Below are positions 19,871-32,200 of a stretch of DNA of 64,000 nt, piece after piece. Numbering within the stretch: position 1 is the stretch's first letter; the number at the start of each line of letters is the position of its first letter. This DNA comes from Breviolum minutum Mf 1.05b.01. Its lineage: Eukaryota; Sar; Dinophyceae; Suessiales; Symbiodiniaceae. A model generated the notes under the pieces. The model had not been told where the DNA came from. It saw only the letters and a program-made list of their open reading frames with translations, and did not search any database. Location of the stretch: the NCBI GenBank assembly GCA_000507305.1, contig DF241045.1, positions 1,645-65,644 on the forward strand, given 5' to 3'. The translations under genes and the position numbers were made by a program.

Positions 19871-20253
19871 TCACACCTGTCCTGCCCAAGAAAGGCACAT
19901 TCGCAAGCTGTATCGAAAGCAAACTTGTTGGCTTACGAAAAGTGGGTGACACTTCAAGGCTAATTGTTTTGTTCTCGAAACAAAATCTTCATCAACATAG
20001 CAGCTATAGTAGCGAGGATTCTTGGGGAGGAAGTGGTACACAAGATGGCCCAGTTGATGTAATTTAGGCCGGAAATGGTATCTCAGAAGTTTTTTTTCAT
20101 ATGCATGCGTAGCCAGCTTGTTCAGGCATGTGCGAAAAACCACGTATGAACGTTGGAATTCCATCGTCGTAGCATGTGAGAATACTCGGCTAGAAGTCAG
20201 CATCAGACTTTCCATAGCAGCTAATGCGCCAATAAGGCCCCGTCGCCACCTCA
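19871..20253 (-). CDS. Terminal exon with Asp-Glu-Asp-Phe motif
   Basis: An acceptor-like GAG precedes GGDGALLA-like sequence, then SLMLTSSRVFSHATTMEF, FRPKLHQLGHLVYHF and YVDEDFVSRTKQLALKCHP, ending at TGA 19871-19873. The Lys-x-His-x3-His and Asp-Glu-Asp-Phe core with a following His-Pro is a recurrent C-terminal signature of a dinoflagellate-specific protein family that I recall but cannot name. Acidic triplets beside His residues could form a metal site of a nuclease or transposase; that is speculation. Confidence 0.55.
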
Positions 20254-23200
20254 AACCATTTGTTTGCAAAAAATCTTACTTCGCGCTGTTTCGAATGCAA
20301 ACATTTAAGTTTGGTTTTGTTCATTGCAGTTTTCACTTCAAATTTTTGATTCTTCAAAAAAGTATGTATATTTGCACGTATTTATTTAAAGTGGCTCGTA
20401 AAATAGCATTGTAAAACGAGATACCCAAATCATTGTGATGTTAAGCCACATGGGGGGTCCATCATCTCCATTAAAATCTGCGCCCAGCAAGTTGCACAGC
20501 CAAAATATGAAGTACCTGCACGCAGTCGCGCTGAGAATCTTTTGAGACACATCACCAGTGAACGTTTTGCCAGATGGTTTCAATATAGCACCAGTGAACA
20601 AGCGTCGTGATGCGCGGTCAGGCACACCTTAAATAATCCAACAAAAAATGTTTGGGTGTTTGTTTGTCACAGGCCCATGACTATAGGCATACAAGTACTA
20701 AACAACTCAGGAACTGCAAAACATTCAAAGAAAAATGGCAAAGTATATAACTAATTCATATTGCCGAAGTTCGGCCCCTCTCACACCAGTCATGATAGCT
20801 GGTCCACAGCCCTGCTAGTTGAGATTCACGATTTCCGCCATGATCAGTCATGTCTAGAAGGATGCTACATATGCAATCAGGCGCACAAGCTAGGTGCACA
20901 ATGTGCATGTAATCCGGAAGCAGTCCTTATCAATTTCGAGGATGGATTAGGTCAGGAGAAGTGAAAAGTTGGCCGAATGTTTTCTTTTACTTGAGAAAAA
21001 ACAACACTTTGCCATGGTGGATCAAGGTTCTGGAAGGGTCCCATCCAACAATTGTGCAAACAGGAGTTAAACCATGCAAAGCGATCCACTCTGTAACAGA
21101 CACCAATTTTGTATCACTTTCTCTGGGCCCATACACTGAATATAGACTCTCCACATTATTCAAGTGATGCGTTGGTTGTTTCAAAGTTACCCATTGCAAT
21201 GCACTGCAATAGAAGCAGCATAGCTGCCTTGCAGCTGTACGTTCCAAGGAAAACAATTGACGCAAGAAATCCTGGTCAGATTGGATTCCCTCCAACACGC
21301 CACAATAGTAAACATACCCTCCAATAGGTGTTCCGGCCCAACGAAATCTGGTTGGTTCATAAGATGCAGAGAACAATTTGCCCCATGGATCTGCATGAGG
21401 GAATGTACCACGTCCTTGGGTATATATGTGGTTGTGATCAACCCTTATATCAAGAAAAAGAAATGTTAGTTTTGCCCATTAATCTTTCGTGGTACCAAAA
21501 CTTACCAAAACAAAATGTTTGTTGGGATTCCCAATGCATTGCAGCTCCAGGCCACCACCTCCAAGATTTTTGTGCGAGCAGCATTTTTGGCATATGTAGC
21601 ATTCATTGTGCTCAACCTCGCGTGCGTGAAAAAACAAGTAGAAATATAACAGCCATGATATGGTACCACAACACTTGCTTTCAGAAACACCTCCGCTACT
21701 TCAGCCATGGTGCAGAATGCGGTTCTCGACAGTCGCTGAAGAAGGACAGCAGGGGAACTGCATAGTAAGCATCTCAAATTTTTGCTTGCCTGGGTTAGGA
21801 ATGTGTTTGGGGTGGACTGCAAACTATACTGGCATGTGTATGCTGTCAAGATACGGTGGGCTTCCGCCCCGTCGCCATATAGCCGGTAAGGGATGCATGC
21901 TGATACATCTGTGTTGGGATCCTTGGTAGGCAGGCGTTCTGTATATTTATATATGTAACATGTTTGTATATCTTTCATCAATGGCAACTGCAAAACTATC
22001 AGCATCACAGCTTCTTTGGATCTATCAAAAAATCAATCAAATGAGGCTCGGATAGAATTGGATGATTTTGATACCATTCGCTCCCTTCCTCAACTTTCCA
22101 GAACTTAGAAAGGTCCTCAGGTCACAGGCAACACTGTCAGCGCTAGTTTCGCTTTGGGTGGTTCAAAGGAAACTGGAAACATAAAAACAGCTTAGGCGCC
22201 CCATCACCTACCATTCTTTCCAGTTCACCCTCACGGATGAAACAATCCACAATCTCATGTGGTAGCAGAACGCTCTGGGTCAAATCTTTGCGTTGAGGTC
22301 CATGTGCATCAGCAAATTCCTGCCGATTCAATTGTTTCTTCTCGTACAAAAATGCACAAGGTAAAATACCAAGGATTGGAGCATGAACGACATTCAAAGT
22401 TTTTGCTGAGGATACTACTGTAGGGATTTTGAAGGCGAATGGCAAAGGCAGCTTTTTACCTGGTTAGTTCAAACAAGCAAAAGCTATGGATTTCCGATGC
22501 ATAGTGGAACGTGATGCGGTCAGGAGACGCCATGGCTGCAAATTCACCCATTGCTCCAGCACCTTGCCAGCACCCCATCGATGATTGTTCTCCAAGCGTT
22601 CTGATAGGTCAAGAATAGGTTTCCTCATCCAAACAAAGTCTTTTCAGGTTTCAATCTTAAGACTGACAAGCAGCATTGTGAACAGTGATCAGATTATGTT
22701 CTGTGCAGCTAGAGATCGGAATGAGATAATGGGGGAGCTTTTTCAGTTTGCCTCAGTCATGCATGTGCTGTTCTGGAAAACTTGTGGTTTGAAAAGAGGT
22801 GCATCTCTTAGGCCCCCACCAATGACTGCATCCAAAGCGTTCAAACTCACCTGGAGTTTTCAAAGGTAGAAACGCCACGAAGTACTATGATATGAAATAT
22901 GACAGTGAGTTCACACATGAACATTTTTGGAAGAAATTTAAAACAAGTCACTTGGCCCTGTCCCAACAAATGGAACAGCTCTGCCACGAGTTCATCAACT
23001 GTATTTTGAACACCAAGATCGCTGCTAGACGAAGGCTTCGAAAACGACATGAGCCATGCAAACGAAAGAGTTGGATGTTTAAAGATGAGGCTGCACAACA
23101 GGAATTTGGATTTAAACGATATCAGGTGATTTTTCGTAAAACAAGGTAAAGCATGCAAAACAACTCCGACTTAAAAGTTCTTGGGCTGCAGGAAAAAAAC

Positions 23201-26200
23201 TGAGCCTTCAAACTGCTGTTTCTGAATCAAACTGGGGCGGCTACACCATGTGTGGTCAAGTCTTCATAAGGTGGCTGGCGCAAGGACTGAAACTCGGTTT
23301 TCGCGTCACTGAATGTTCACTGGTGTTCTCACCAACACGGCCCAGCATCACTACCTTATGTCTTGCAGTTTATGCAGACACCCCCATTGGATCCAAGCTT
23401 ATTGTTGGAGGCTACGCACCAGCGACACATCCCAAGAACCTAACTGGCCAGCTTAAGGAAAAAGCTGTGTGCTTTCAGCGTTCACTCATCATCCTCTTCC
23501 TCTGGCCAGTCCTCATCTTGCTCGGCCTCTTCCATCTCTTCCTCGACTTCCTCCGCAGCGTCCTGTGTTTCATCCACCTCATTCTGCTCAGAAAACTGCT
23601 CAGACTTCAAGTGCTTCAGCGCTGATGCATTTTGTTTGTTTTTATCACCCTTCGAGTTCTTGCCCTTTGAATCTTTTCCTTCCGCTTTGCGTTTCTCAGC
23701 AGCTAGACCTTGGTAGCAAGTTGTTTTTAAATTCAAGGTTCAAAGATTCAGAAACTATAAAGATTGAGGCATGGACGTCGCTCATGTGCAGATACTATAG
23801 ATTCCGCATCCTTGATCGTTTTGTCTGCAGCCTGCATTCCAGGACTTGAGTGGGTGGGGCGAACATTTGATTTGAGCAACTCAGCTGAAAAAACGGCCTC
23901 AAGTTCGGGCTCATACTTTTTGATCTCGGCAATGCATTCGCGAGTAGACTTCTGCTTGAAGACCATGTCATTGACCCTTACAGGATTCAGAACAGTTTCA
24001 GAAAAGTTAGGAATTCCAAACAGACTGTGAAAGCTAAGTTCTGGACGCATTGAAGTATCCAGAGACCTTTTCGAAGATCCCTTTCAAGTTTTGGATCATA
24101 GCCTCCCGGAAAAAAAACAAAGCAGTTGTATACCATTTGACTCTTGAGTAGTTTGCTGGAGAGAGATGTATGCAAGTGCTAGAAAGCCTTTTGATGTGCA
24201 ATGCCCGCATCATTCAGCTTTCCTGCAGTAGTCCGGGCTTTCACAGCCAATGATTGGATCCTGAGCAGAGCAAAGGTTTTACTTTAACACATGGTGTGGT
24301 AGGAGGCAACAAATGTACTGACCATTCTTGTAGGATCTCATGACACTCAAAGTTGATGCTTGAAATCCAAGGCTCTTCTGCAGATCAGTGTCAAAAGCCT
24401 TCTTCTCGAGCTCTTCAGGCGTTTTTTCTTTCTTGGGTTTTGGGGTCTTTTTGGGTTGCTTTTCACCCAAACCCAAACCGCCCCAAAGATCCATATCTCC
24501 CCCATTAGAAGATGAAGCATTGGTAGTCAAAGAAGATTCAACAGCAGCACGGACAGCTTTGTTTGCTGCCACCTTTCCAGTTGCAAGAATTTGATGTCCA
24601 GTGCCTTCTTCCTCCTGTCGGATATCCTCAATTCTATCAAAGACCTTATATATCCTCTTCCGAGGGTTGTCGGGGTCCTGCACCACTGCGAGGCTTCAGT
24701 GTTTCGTGATTTGCTGACATGTGCAACTGGCTTTGCAAGATACTTAGAACTTAGAACTTCGAAGAAACTCGGACCTGTGGATGGGCGCGTCCTTTTTGAC
24801 CTGAAGTGCATGGCAGATTGAAAAGCAACTTTTTAGGAATATCAAATATGTTCAATGAGGGATGAACAGATTATATGAGTTCAAAAGAAGACTTAGCACC
24901 TGGCAAGACACAACCTTATCCTGCAACCACTGCGCTTCGAACTGCTTTTCGAGCTGGTCAAGTGGTAATTCAACGTAGGTTGCTCGAGCTTTCTTCTTTG
25001 ATTGCCTCACTTGGATGAAGTGTTGGAAAAGTTACGCACATGCAGCCACAATCTAAGGAATTGACTCAATGTGGAAAGCTTCTATGCTCATAGATTGCAT
25101 TGATGGGTCTGTCAAGAAGCACTTGAGAAACTCGAACCTTGGCATTGTGAAAAATGAAAACGAAAGCTGTTTGTTGAAGTCTTTCCAAGGGAGAGATGAC
25201 TATTATTCATTCCACGTGTCACCAGTCATGCAATTCAAAGATTAGCTAAGCTAAGAACTTAGACGCCGATGTTTTTGCAGCACCCCACTTCTCCAACAGC
25301 CCAGCTGGCAAGTCAGGCTGCTGCAAACGCCGATGGAGTGCGCCCCATTGGCGTTTTCTCTCAGCGTGAGGAATCTGGCTGGGACTGCTCAACGTCGAGA
25401 TTGCTTGCCGTTGGTTTTCATTCAAAACTTTGACACGCTTAACCCTGGGGTTACTCCCATCAATGATCCCATCCAAGCTCACTGCACTTAGGGATTTCCG
25501 CCTCAGGGAAAAGCTTTTGCTAGTAGCAGGTTTCACAAAGAATAGTATCAACTCGTTTTTGTTTGCTGAGCCATGGACAGTTTAGCGCTGGAACCGGAAC
25601 CTGTCATGTCAGAGATTCGAGATGAAACATGTAATCCATCAGTGATACTGTGCAATCAAAATCACAAGGCAGTATTGGTCAAGTCGCAAACTAAATAAAC
25701 AAGTGCAACATGTACTTGCGAAGGAATGTGTTGGCCTGGCGATTCAACGCGTTGCTTCTTTGCAGGCGGGGTTGTAGTAGTCGAGCCTGGGGAACTGTCC
25801 TGAAATGCAAAAGGCAAACAAGCTGAAGTAAGCAAAACGAAGGAACTTAACCCACCCACCTTCTCGGCGCTCAATCCTCGCTTCGTTGATCCACCCAAGC
25901 TCTCAGAACTACCTCCAACTGGAGAGGCTTCCTCTCCAGAGTCGATCCCTCCTTGACCCTTTCCAGAGCGTTTCTTTCCACCTCCTTTCTTTCCACCTCC
26001 TTTCTTTTGCTCTGCTCCAGACTCTGTATCCCCATCCGATCCAGAGCCTTTCTTTCCACCTCCTTTCTTTCCACCTCCTTTCTTTTGCTCTGCTCCAGAC
26101 TCTGTATCAACATCCTTTCCAGAGCCTTTCTTTCCAGCTCCTTTCTTTTGCTCCGCTCCAGACTCTGTATCAACATCCTTTCCAGAGCCTTTCTTTCCAC

Positions 26201-29200
26201 CTCCTTTCTTTTGCTCCGCTCCAGATTTTGTATCAACATCCTTTCCAGAGCCTTTCTTTCCACCTCCTTTCTTTTGCTCTGCTCCAGATTTTGTATCAAC
26301 ATCCTTTCCAGAGCCTTCCTTCACCCTTTCCACCCTTTCCGGGGCCTTTAGCTCCAGCTTGTGATCCTGGAGAGCCCTTCTTTCCAAGTCCCTTTGCTGC
26401 TTTCCCTTTCGATCCTTGGCCTTTTAGAAGCTCGAGCTCTGAGCCATTGGAGGCACTCGAAGGAGCCATGAAAACACTAGACAAACCGCTGTCAGCACAA
26501 CTCCCGCCTAAACAGGCTATGTATTAGATGAAAACGGTGTTGTCAGGACTGTGAAGGCTCTTGAATGTGTGTGTCACGTTTTGTCACGTTTTGTCACGGT
26601 TGTTCTTTTAAATTAAGCTTCAATGGTGAGATTTGTCACGTTTTGTCACGTTTTGTCACGGTTAGATTTTTGCGATTCAAATCTAGGTTTTGCTGACAGT
26701 GAAACAAAACCTATCCAAAAACAACTGCCTGGCACCATCGATCCTTTGATAAACTATGACTTACCGACAATATAAATCAAGGTTCCCAGGAAGGTGCTAG
26801 CGAATCAAATCTTCGAGGCCACTATCATCATCAGATGTTTCTTCATCTTCGAATTCCATTGCCATCTCACTTGGCGGATCAGGTGCTGCGTGATCTTTAG
26901 CATGAGCGTGGACAAGAGATCCGACCTTACAAGCTGGTGGCTACTCTGGACAGCGAGTACATGTAGGATTGTAGCTGGCAACTCGGATACAACTAGGATG
27001 GAAACTAGGATGGACTTTTGGGTTTCTCGAGGGATTTGGTATCGTCGATGTAAACAGGAGAGAAAGCTATAAGTGTTTCATGTATCTATATTTACCAATG
27101 CATTTAGTGCAAGGTCTGGGGATCAGGCTTTTAATCCAAGAAAACCAGGATAAACTTGGGTGCCCTTGAGGTCACGTCCACCGACCTTACATGATAGGGT
27201 CATTGAAAGCTTGTTCAACCCGAAATCAAAAACCTGAGGAAATACAAAGGCAACTTGAGGTAGGCACACATCTTCGTTTACCCCTCTTGTCAAAGTATTG
27301 CCGGGTGGTTTCCATCTTCAGAAAAGACCGAATCCTTGAAAGCTGAGACCTTCTTGTGGCTGAAAGCTGTCGCTGTAATTGAGGAAGCCACGGAGATGTA
27401 CCAATTAGGGTCACCTGAATTTCACACAACTGTCATTCAAGGACTCATAGTATAGCACTTTGGGATACTTTGGGCATCATCGGAAAACAAATTTTATGTT
27501 CCAAGTTGCAAATTTTGGGGTTGGAGCTCCAAAAGCACCAAGGCTGATCGTGACACGATGGCAAACTTGTTGTGCAAGAAGGTTCTTAGTGGCATGGGTT
27601 CCAATTTTCAAGAATATGAGAGTTGCCACAAAGCACGTGCAAAAATGTATACATATCCGATTGTTTGTCTTCATTCCCCCAACGTTCCACTGATCATGGG
27701 AAAGTGTGTTCAACTAAATTTCTTTTGTAGGTATATAGATCATTGGAAACTTTTGGTGTCTCTAAAAAAAGCAGCAGAGACACCTTCACACATTTGTACC
27801 TCCATAAAAGTGAGGTGGTGGGATTTTCGATAACGAAATGGACACCAAACTTCACCAAGTAGGTGATCCTCAGAAAGGTGAAAGCACCGAGATTTTCAAA
27901 GATACATTCGAAACATCCTGAATGTAAGGGCCACACAAGTAACAGATTCGCCTGCACAAGCGGTTGGCTTGCTCGACGGAGGTGTAGAGGACATTTCCTG
28001 CACAAGCAGAGCTTACCAATTGCAGAGACAAACACCAGTTGGATGCCTACAGCCTGTCCTGCAGGGCGCCAGTAGCTACGGTGAGAGGATCCACGTGACC
28101 TCATGGTCAATTCAAAATCTAGGTGTGGAATCTTAAAATCTTTCCAACAAAACCATTTGCAAGAAACCAGTTCAAATGAATTTCAAACGAATACAATTCC
28201 AAAGCCAAGTGGGTGGCATAAAGATCCACGTCGAACATGGCACCGCCAGCCAGCATGTTGACCCAGGAACCAAGCGTCGAGCCTCTACAGATTTCAGGCA
28301 AACATCGCGTAAATTAGGGGATATTGGTGGAAAGGACTATTTTAGAATTGAGGCGTGAGCAAATTGAAACAATGCCATCAGACCAATGTTGGTCAGCACA
28401 TCCATTCGCCGATGATCTGACACCTAAGGTAGGGTGCATTATATTGTGTTCAAATTTACTGGGCAACTCGGCAACTAACTTAAGTTTGTGGCATCGAAGT
28501 GTTCAGACGCCACACCATGGTGAAGACACCCATTGTGGAGAAGGGCCTCACCTTACAAGTGGATCGAGGGATTTTCCAAGACACATCTTTTGATTCAACT
28601 ACTCAGAGCTCAATGACCTTTCGAACAGAAGACTTCATAGTATGTCCACATTGAGACCCTGACCAGCAAAGACCTCTAAGAATCCAAGGCGTTCTTCTTC
28701 AGGAACATCTCCAAAACCTTGGGAGGAAAGCTGCTTGGAATATCCGTTTGCAACTTGGGCAGTAAAGTTGAGTAACATGAAGAGAAAAAGAAGTTGTCAA
28801 TCATGCAGGCAAATGTATTCTCAACCCTTTAGTTGGGACAAATCACATTAAAGGACATTTGGTAGATGCAATGTTAAAATCAACTTGGAATGACATTGAA
28901 TGTGAATGGTCGCCAATTCGTTATTTTCTTTGTTGTGTCGCGACTGGGGCTTGCAAAAATACACAGCACTGAACATGTTCAGAACTTAGGACAGGGCTTG
29001 CCAGCAGCGTTGTAATCACAAACGCCAAATTGCTATATTTCATGGTGTGCAGTCTAAAGTTGGAATGAGAAACACCGTCGTATTCAGAAAGAGGCATTGT
29101 GCATTATCACAAAACGTTGTACTTCTTTACTTTAGCTGTTAGCTCTCCAAACTTGATGTGTTTTGTTCATGGCTGGGTCTTTCCCCACCAGCCTTGAGCC

Positions 29201-32200
29201 ATTGACTTGACCTGGACGCTGACTGGAAACAACCCAAGGATCAAAGCAAGCAGAACATGTGTCGAATGTGAACTGCCATGGCTGTTTTCCTTTGATACAA
29301 TGTGTCGAATGTAAACAACCATGGCAGTTCACCTTTGACACATGTATTACTTGTATTACTGGTGCGTGTGTGTGCGCAAAAGTTTCAAGGCCGCTGGACT
29401 CTTGTCAAGATTGTAATGGTGCAAAACGGTCAAAAGCAAAAGCTGATTCGGTTCGACAGCTTTCTGTACTCATGAAAAAACCCCAGGCAAACGATCTAAG
29501 GTGGTCTTCCAACCTGCACTGGGTGCCCTGCGCTCATCCCCAAAAGAAGCAACAAAGAATCAGCATATGTAAACTTTATATACAGTTGAGGGCTATCAGA
29601 TGGATTCCATTTTTCAAAGCTTGCACCAACAGACAGTTCAGAGCCACCATATCATTCACCACTTCTTGATGCCATAGGATATATCTGATATCAACAGCTT
29701 TCCTAGATTCAAATATAGCGACGTCTCTTAGCTTCGGCTGTACCCATCTTCGCAATGAGTTCATCAAAGATTGAGCTGTCCTTCCACCTAAGGGCTCAAG
29801 GTAAGGCACAGAAAAAATGAATTGAGTTCACAATAATTGATCACTGGACTTGACAGGGATGGTTTGAGGCAGCAACCGTTTTTCTCGGCTCTTTTGGTTT
29901 AATCCAGGCTCGACCTCAGACAACCTTGGTTAGCAATTCTTTTCATGAACAAGTCATTGCTGGTGATTTCTTGGATTAAGAATTAAGAAACAGATTTGAC
30001 TTGCAAAAGTTGAATGCTTTCACTGTGACAAACTTACACCAGCTGACCAAGTAACTTCTCCATGAAATCTCGCTTGGATGCGCTGTATGCCGAACGGGAA
30101 GACTCAGGATCGGCTTTTGCAAGTGCCTCCTTCTTCTTGGCGGCAGAGGAAGTCCGCATTGCAGGCTTCTTGGTGGGGGCAGTATGTGCCTTGGGGGTAG
30201 CAACAGCTCTTGTTGAAGCTGCGAGTAGCCGCTGTTTGTGAGGATTCAATGGACGGTGTGAATCTGCAACTACACGATCTATGATATGTTCTGGCAGCAA
30301 ATGGGAAGTCTTGCAGCATCACCGACATGTGGAACTTGAATGGCATAGCTGGCCTTAGATACATTATAGATACTGTAATTGTTGTTACCATTCTTTCCAA
30401 AAAAAATCCGATCACTCTGCAAAGCGTGATATGTTTATCAAACATGCAGCCACGGTGCAGGATCTTCAACTGATCGACCTTGATATGCCACCTGGCACAG
30501 AAGATGCAAAGTTCGTGTGGGAGGAAAGATGTTTGCAATTGTTTTACACAAAAAGGTATATATTATATATACATGTTTTGCACCGAGAAAATCAAGGACT
30601 CACCTCCTCCATCCACCAAGTTGGATTTTCCCGGTCATCATCTCTTATGCGGATGTTCGCTTCCCAAACTTCCTCTTCAACCTAGCTATATCAGTGAACA
30701 CAGTACTTTGAGTTCTTTGTTGCAAAATTGGTTGGGCCTCTTCGTGGGAAAGGTTGAGCCACGTCTGGTCATGGAGTGCAAGGTCTGGATTCCAGTTTTG
30801 CCTAAGTAATGCGACGATGGTTGAAAACTTTACGTTTAGCATTTGAGCGTGAGCCAAAGGATTTGAGGTACAGACGATTCCATAAGCCAGTAAGAAACAT
30901 CCTCCACACTATCAGTGTTCCAGGTTGTCCACAAGTCCCAGATGTACTGGACAGTGGCCTTGACATAGTCCGGGGAATCCCTCACATAGCAATCCACGGT
31001 TTCCAAGTCTTTGGTGAAGCTGATCAACTGTTTGAGGTTAAACTCATGGAAGTCAATGGCCTGTCCACAGGCATGCGTGAAGGTGGCAAATCCAGATTTC
31101 GTAACAGGACCCCAACTTACACCATCAGATCTTGATTGACCAACCACTCCAACCCAAGCTTGGGCCTCACCAGTGTGACCACCTTCATGACCAGAGGCTG
31201 CATCCTTCGCAGCGTCACTTTGCTTTCGATTGGAGGCACGGGGCCTGCGGCGCTTTTCTTTGGTACCAATCGAAGTCTCCGTAGTCCAAGAAGCCTCCGT
31301 AGTCCAAGGCGATGACTCAGTCGATGGGCCCTTCTCAGGTTCCTCCATCTCTTCATCTCCTCCATTTTCATCATCGGGTAGATCAGGTTGTTCTGGATCA
31401 TGTTCATTGTTTTCCATCCAAGACTTGTCCGGGATCTCATCATCCACTACCTCCTCTTCCTCTACCGCCTCATCATAGTAGTCTTCTGGATCATCTTCAT
31501 TGTTTTCCATCCAAGACTTGTCCTGGATCTCTTCATCATCCACTACCCTCTCTTTCTCTCCCACCTCCTCTTCCTCTCCCACCTCCTCGTGATTTTCATC
31601 TTCACCATCATTCTCATCAGATCTAGGTTTCCCGCGAAGAGGTGTAGTGTCCCACCAGGGATCACCTTCGTCAGGTTGACTGTCTGGGACGTCATACTTC
31701 CCCGTGTAGTCCCCGTCAGAGTCAACATATTCAGCAGGTTGCTCCTAGCAATAGCAAACTACAAGGCGATGCTTACTGTACAGCTTGCCGTGTTTTTACT
31801 TCACACACACAACCCGTAACTGTTTTCAGCAAGAGAGAGCAAGAGAGAGAATGAGAGAATAAAAGAAAAGAGATGGAAAGATACGGACATCCCACTGAAT
31901 TTTACACGTTGCACTGCACAGAACAATTAATGGATTGACTGCACATTGCAAATGCCTCGGCAGGCATCTCCGTGGCAGTGGCTGGATCTTGGCTGTCACC
32001 ACCTAACTCCAACGTTGGTTCCTGGCAGTTAATTTTGAGTACTGACTCTAGGACCCAAAAGGTATCTAAACAGTTTGCAGTCATGGCAATGAATGAATAA
32101 CACCAGTCCTTGACTGCCAAAGCTTCAGACGGTGACCTTATATGGGAATTTCAGGAGTGTGCAATTCCATGCATGTGCAAGAAAATAAGCAACTCCAAAC

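Noticed and set aside
23248..23625. Plus-strand gene inside the inner insertion
   Set aside because: The first 70 codons look protein-like, but the frame then runs antisense through the acidic minus exon; without splice evidence I did not call it.
25886..26527. Plus-strand 213-codon frame (Leu/Ser/Phe-rich) over the Lys/Gly repeat
   Set aside because: Shadow of the minus-strand repeat exon; no splice or domain support on the plus strand.
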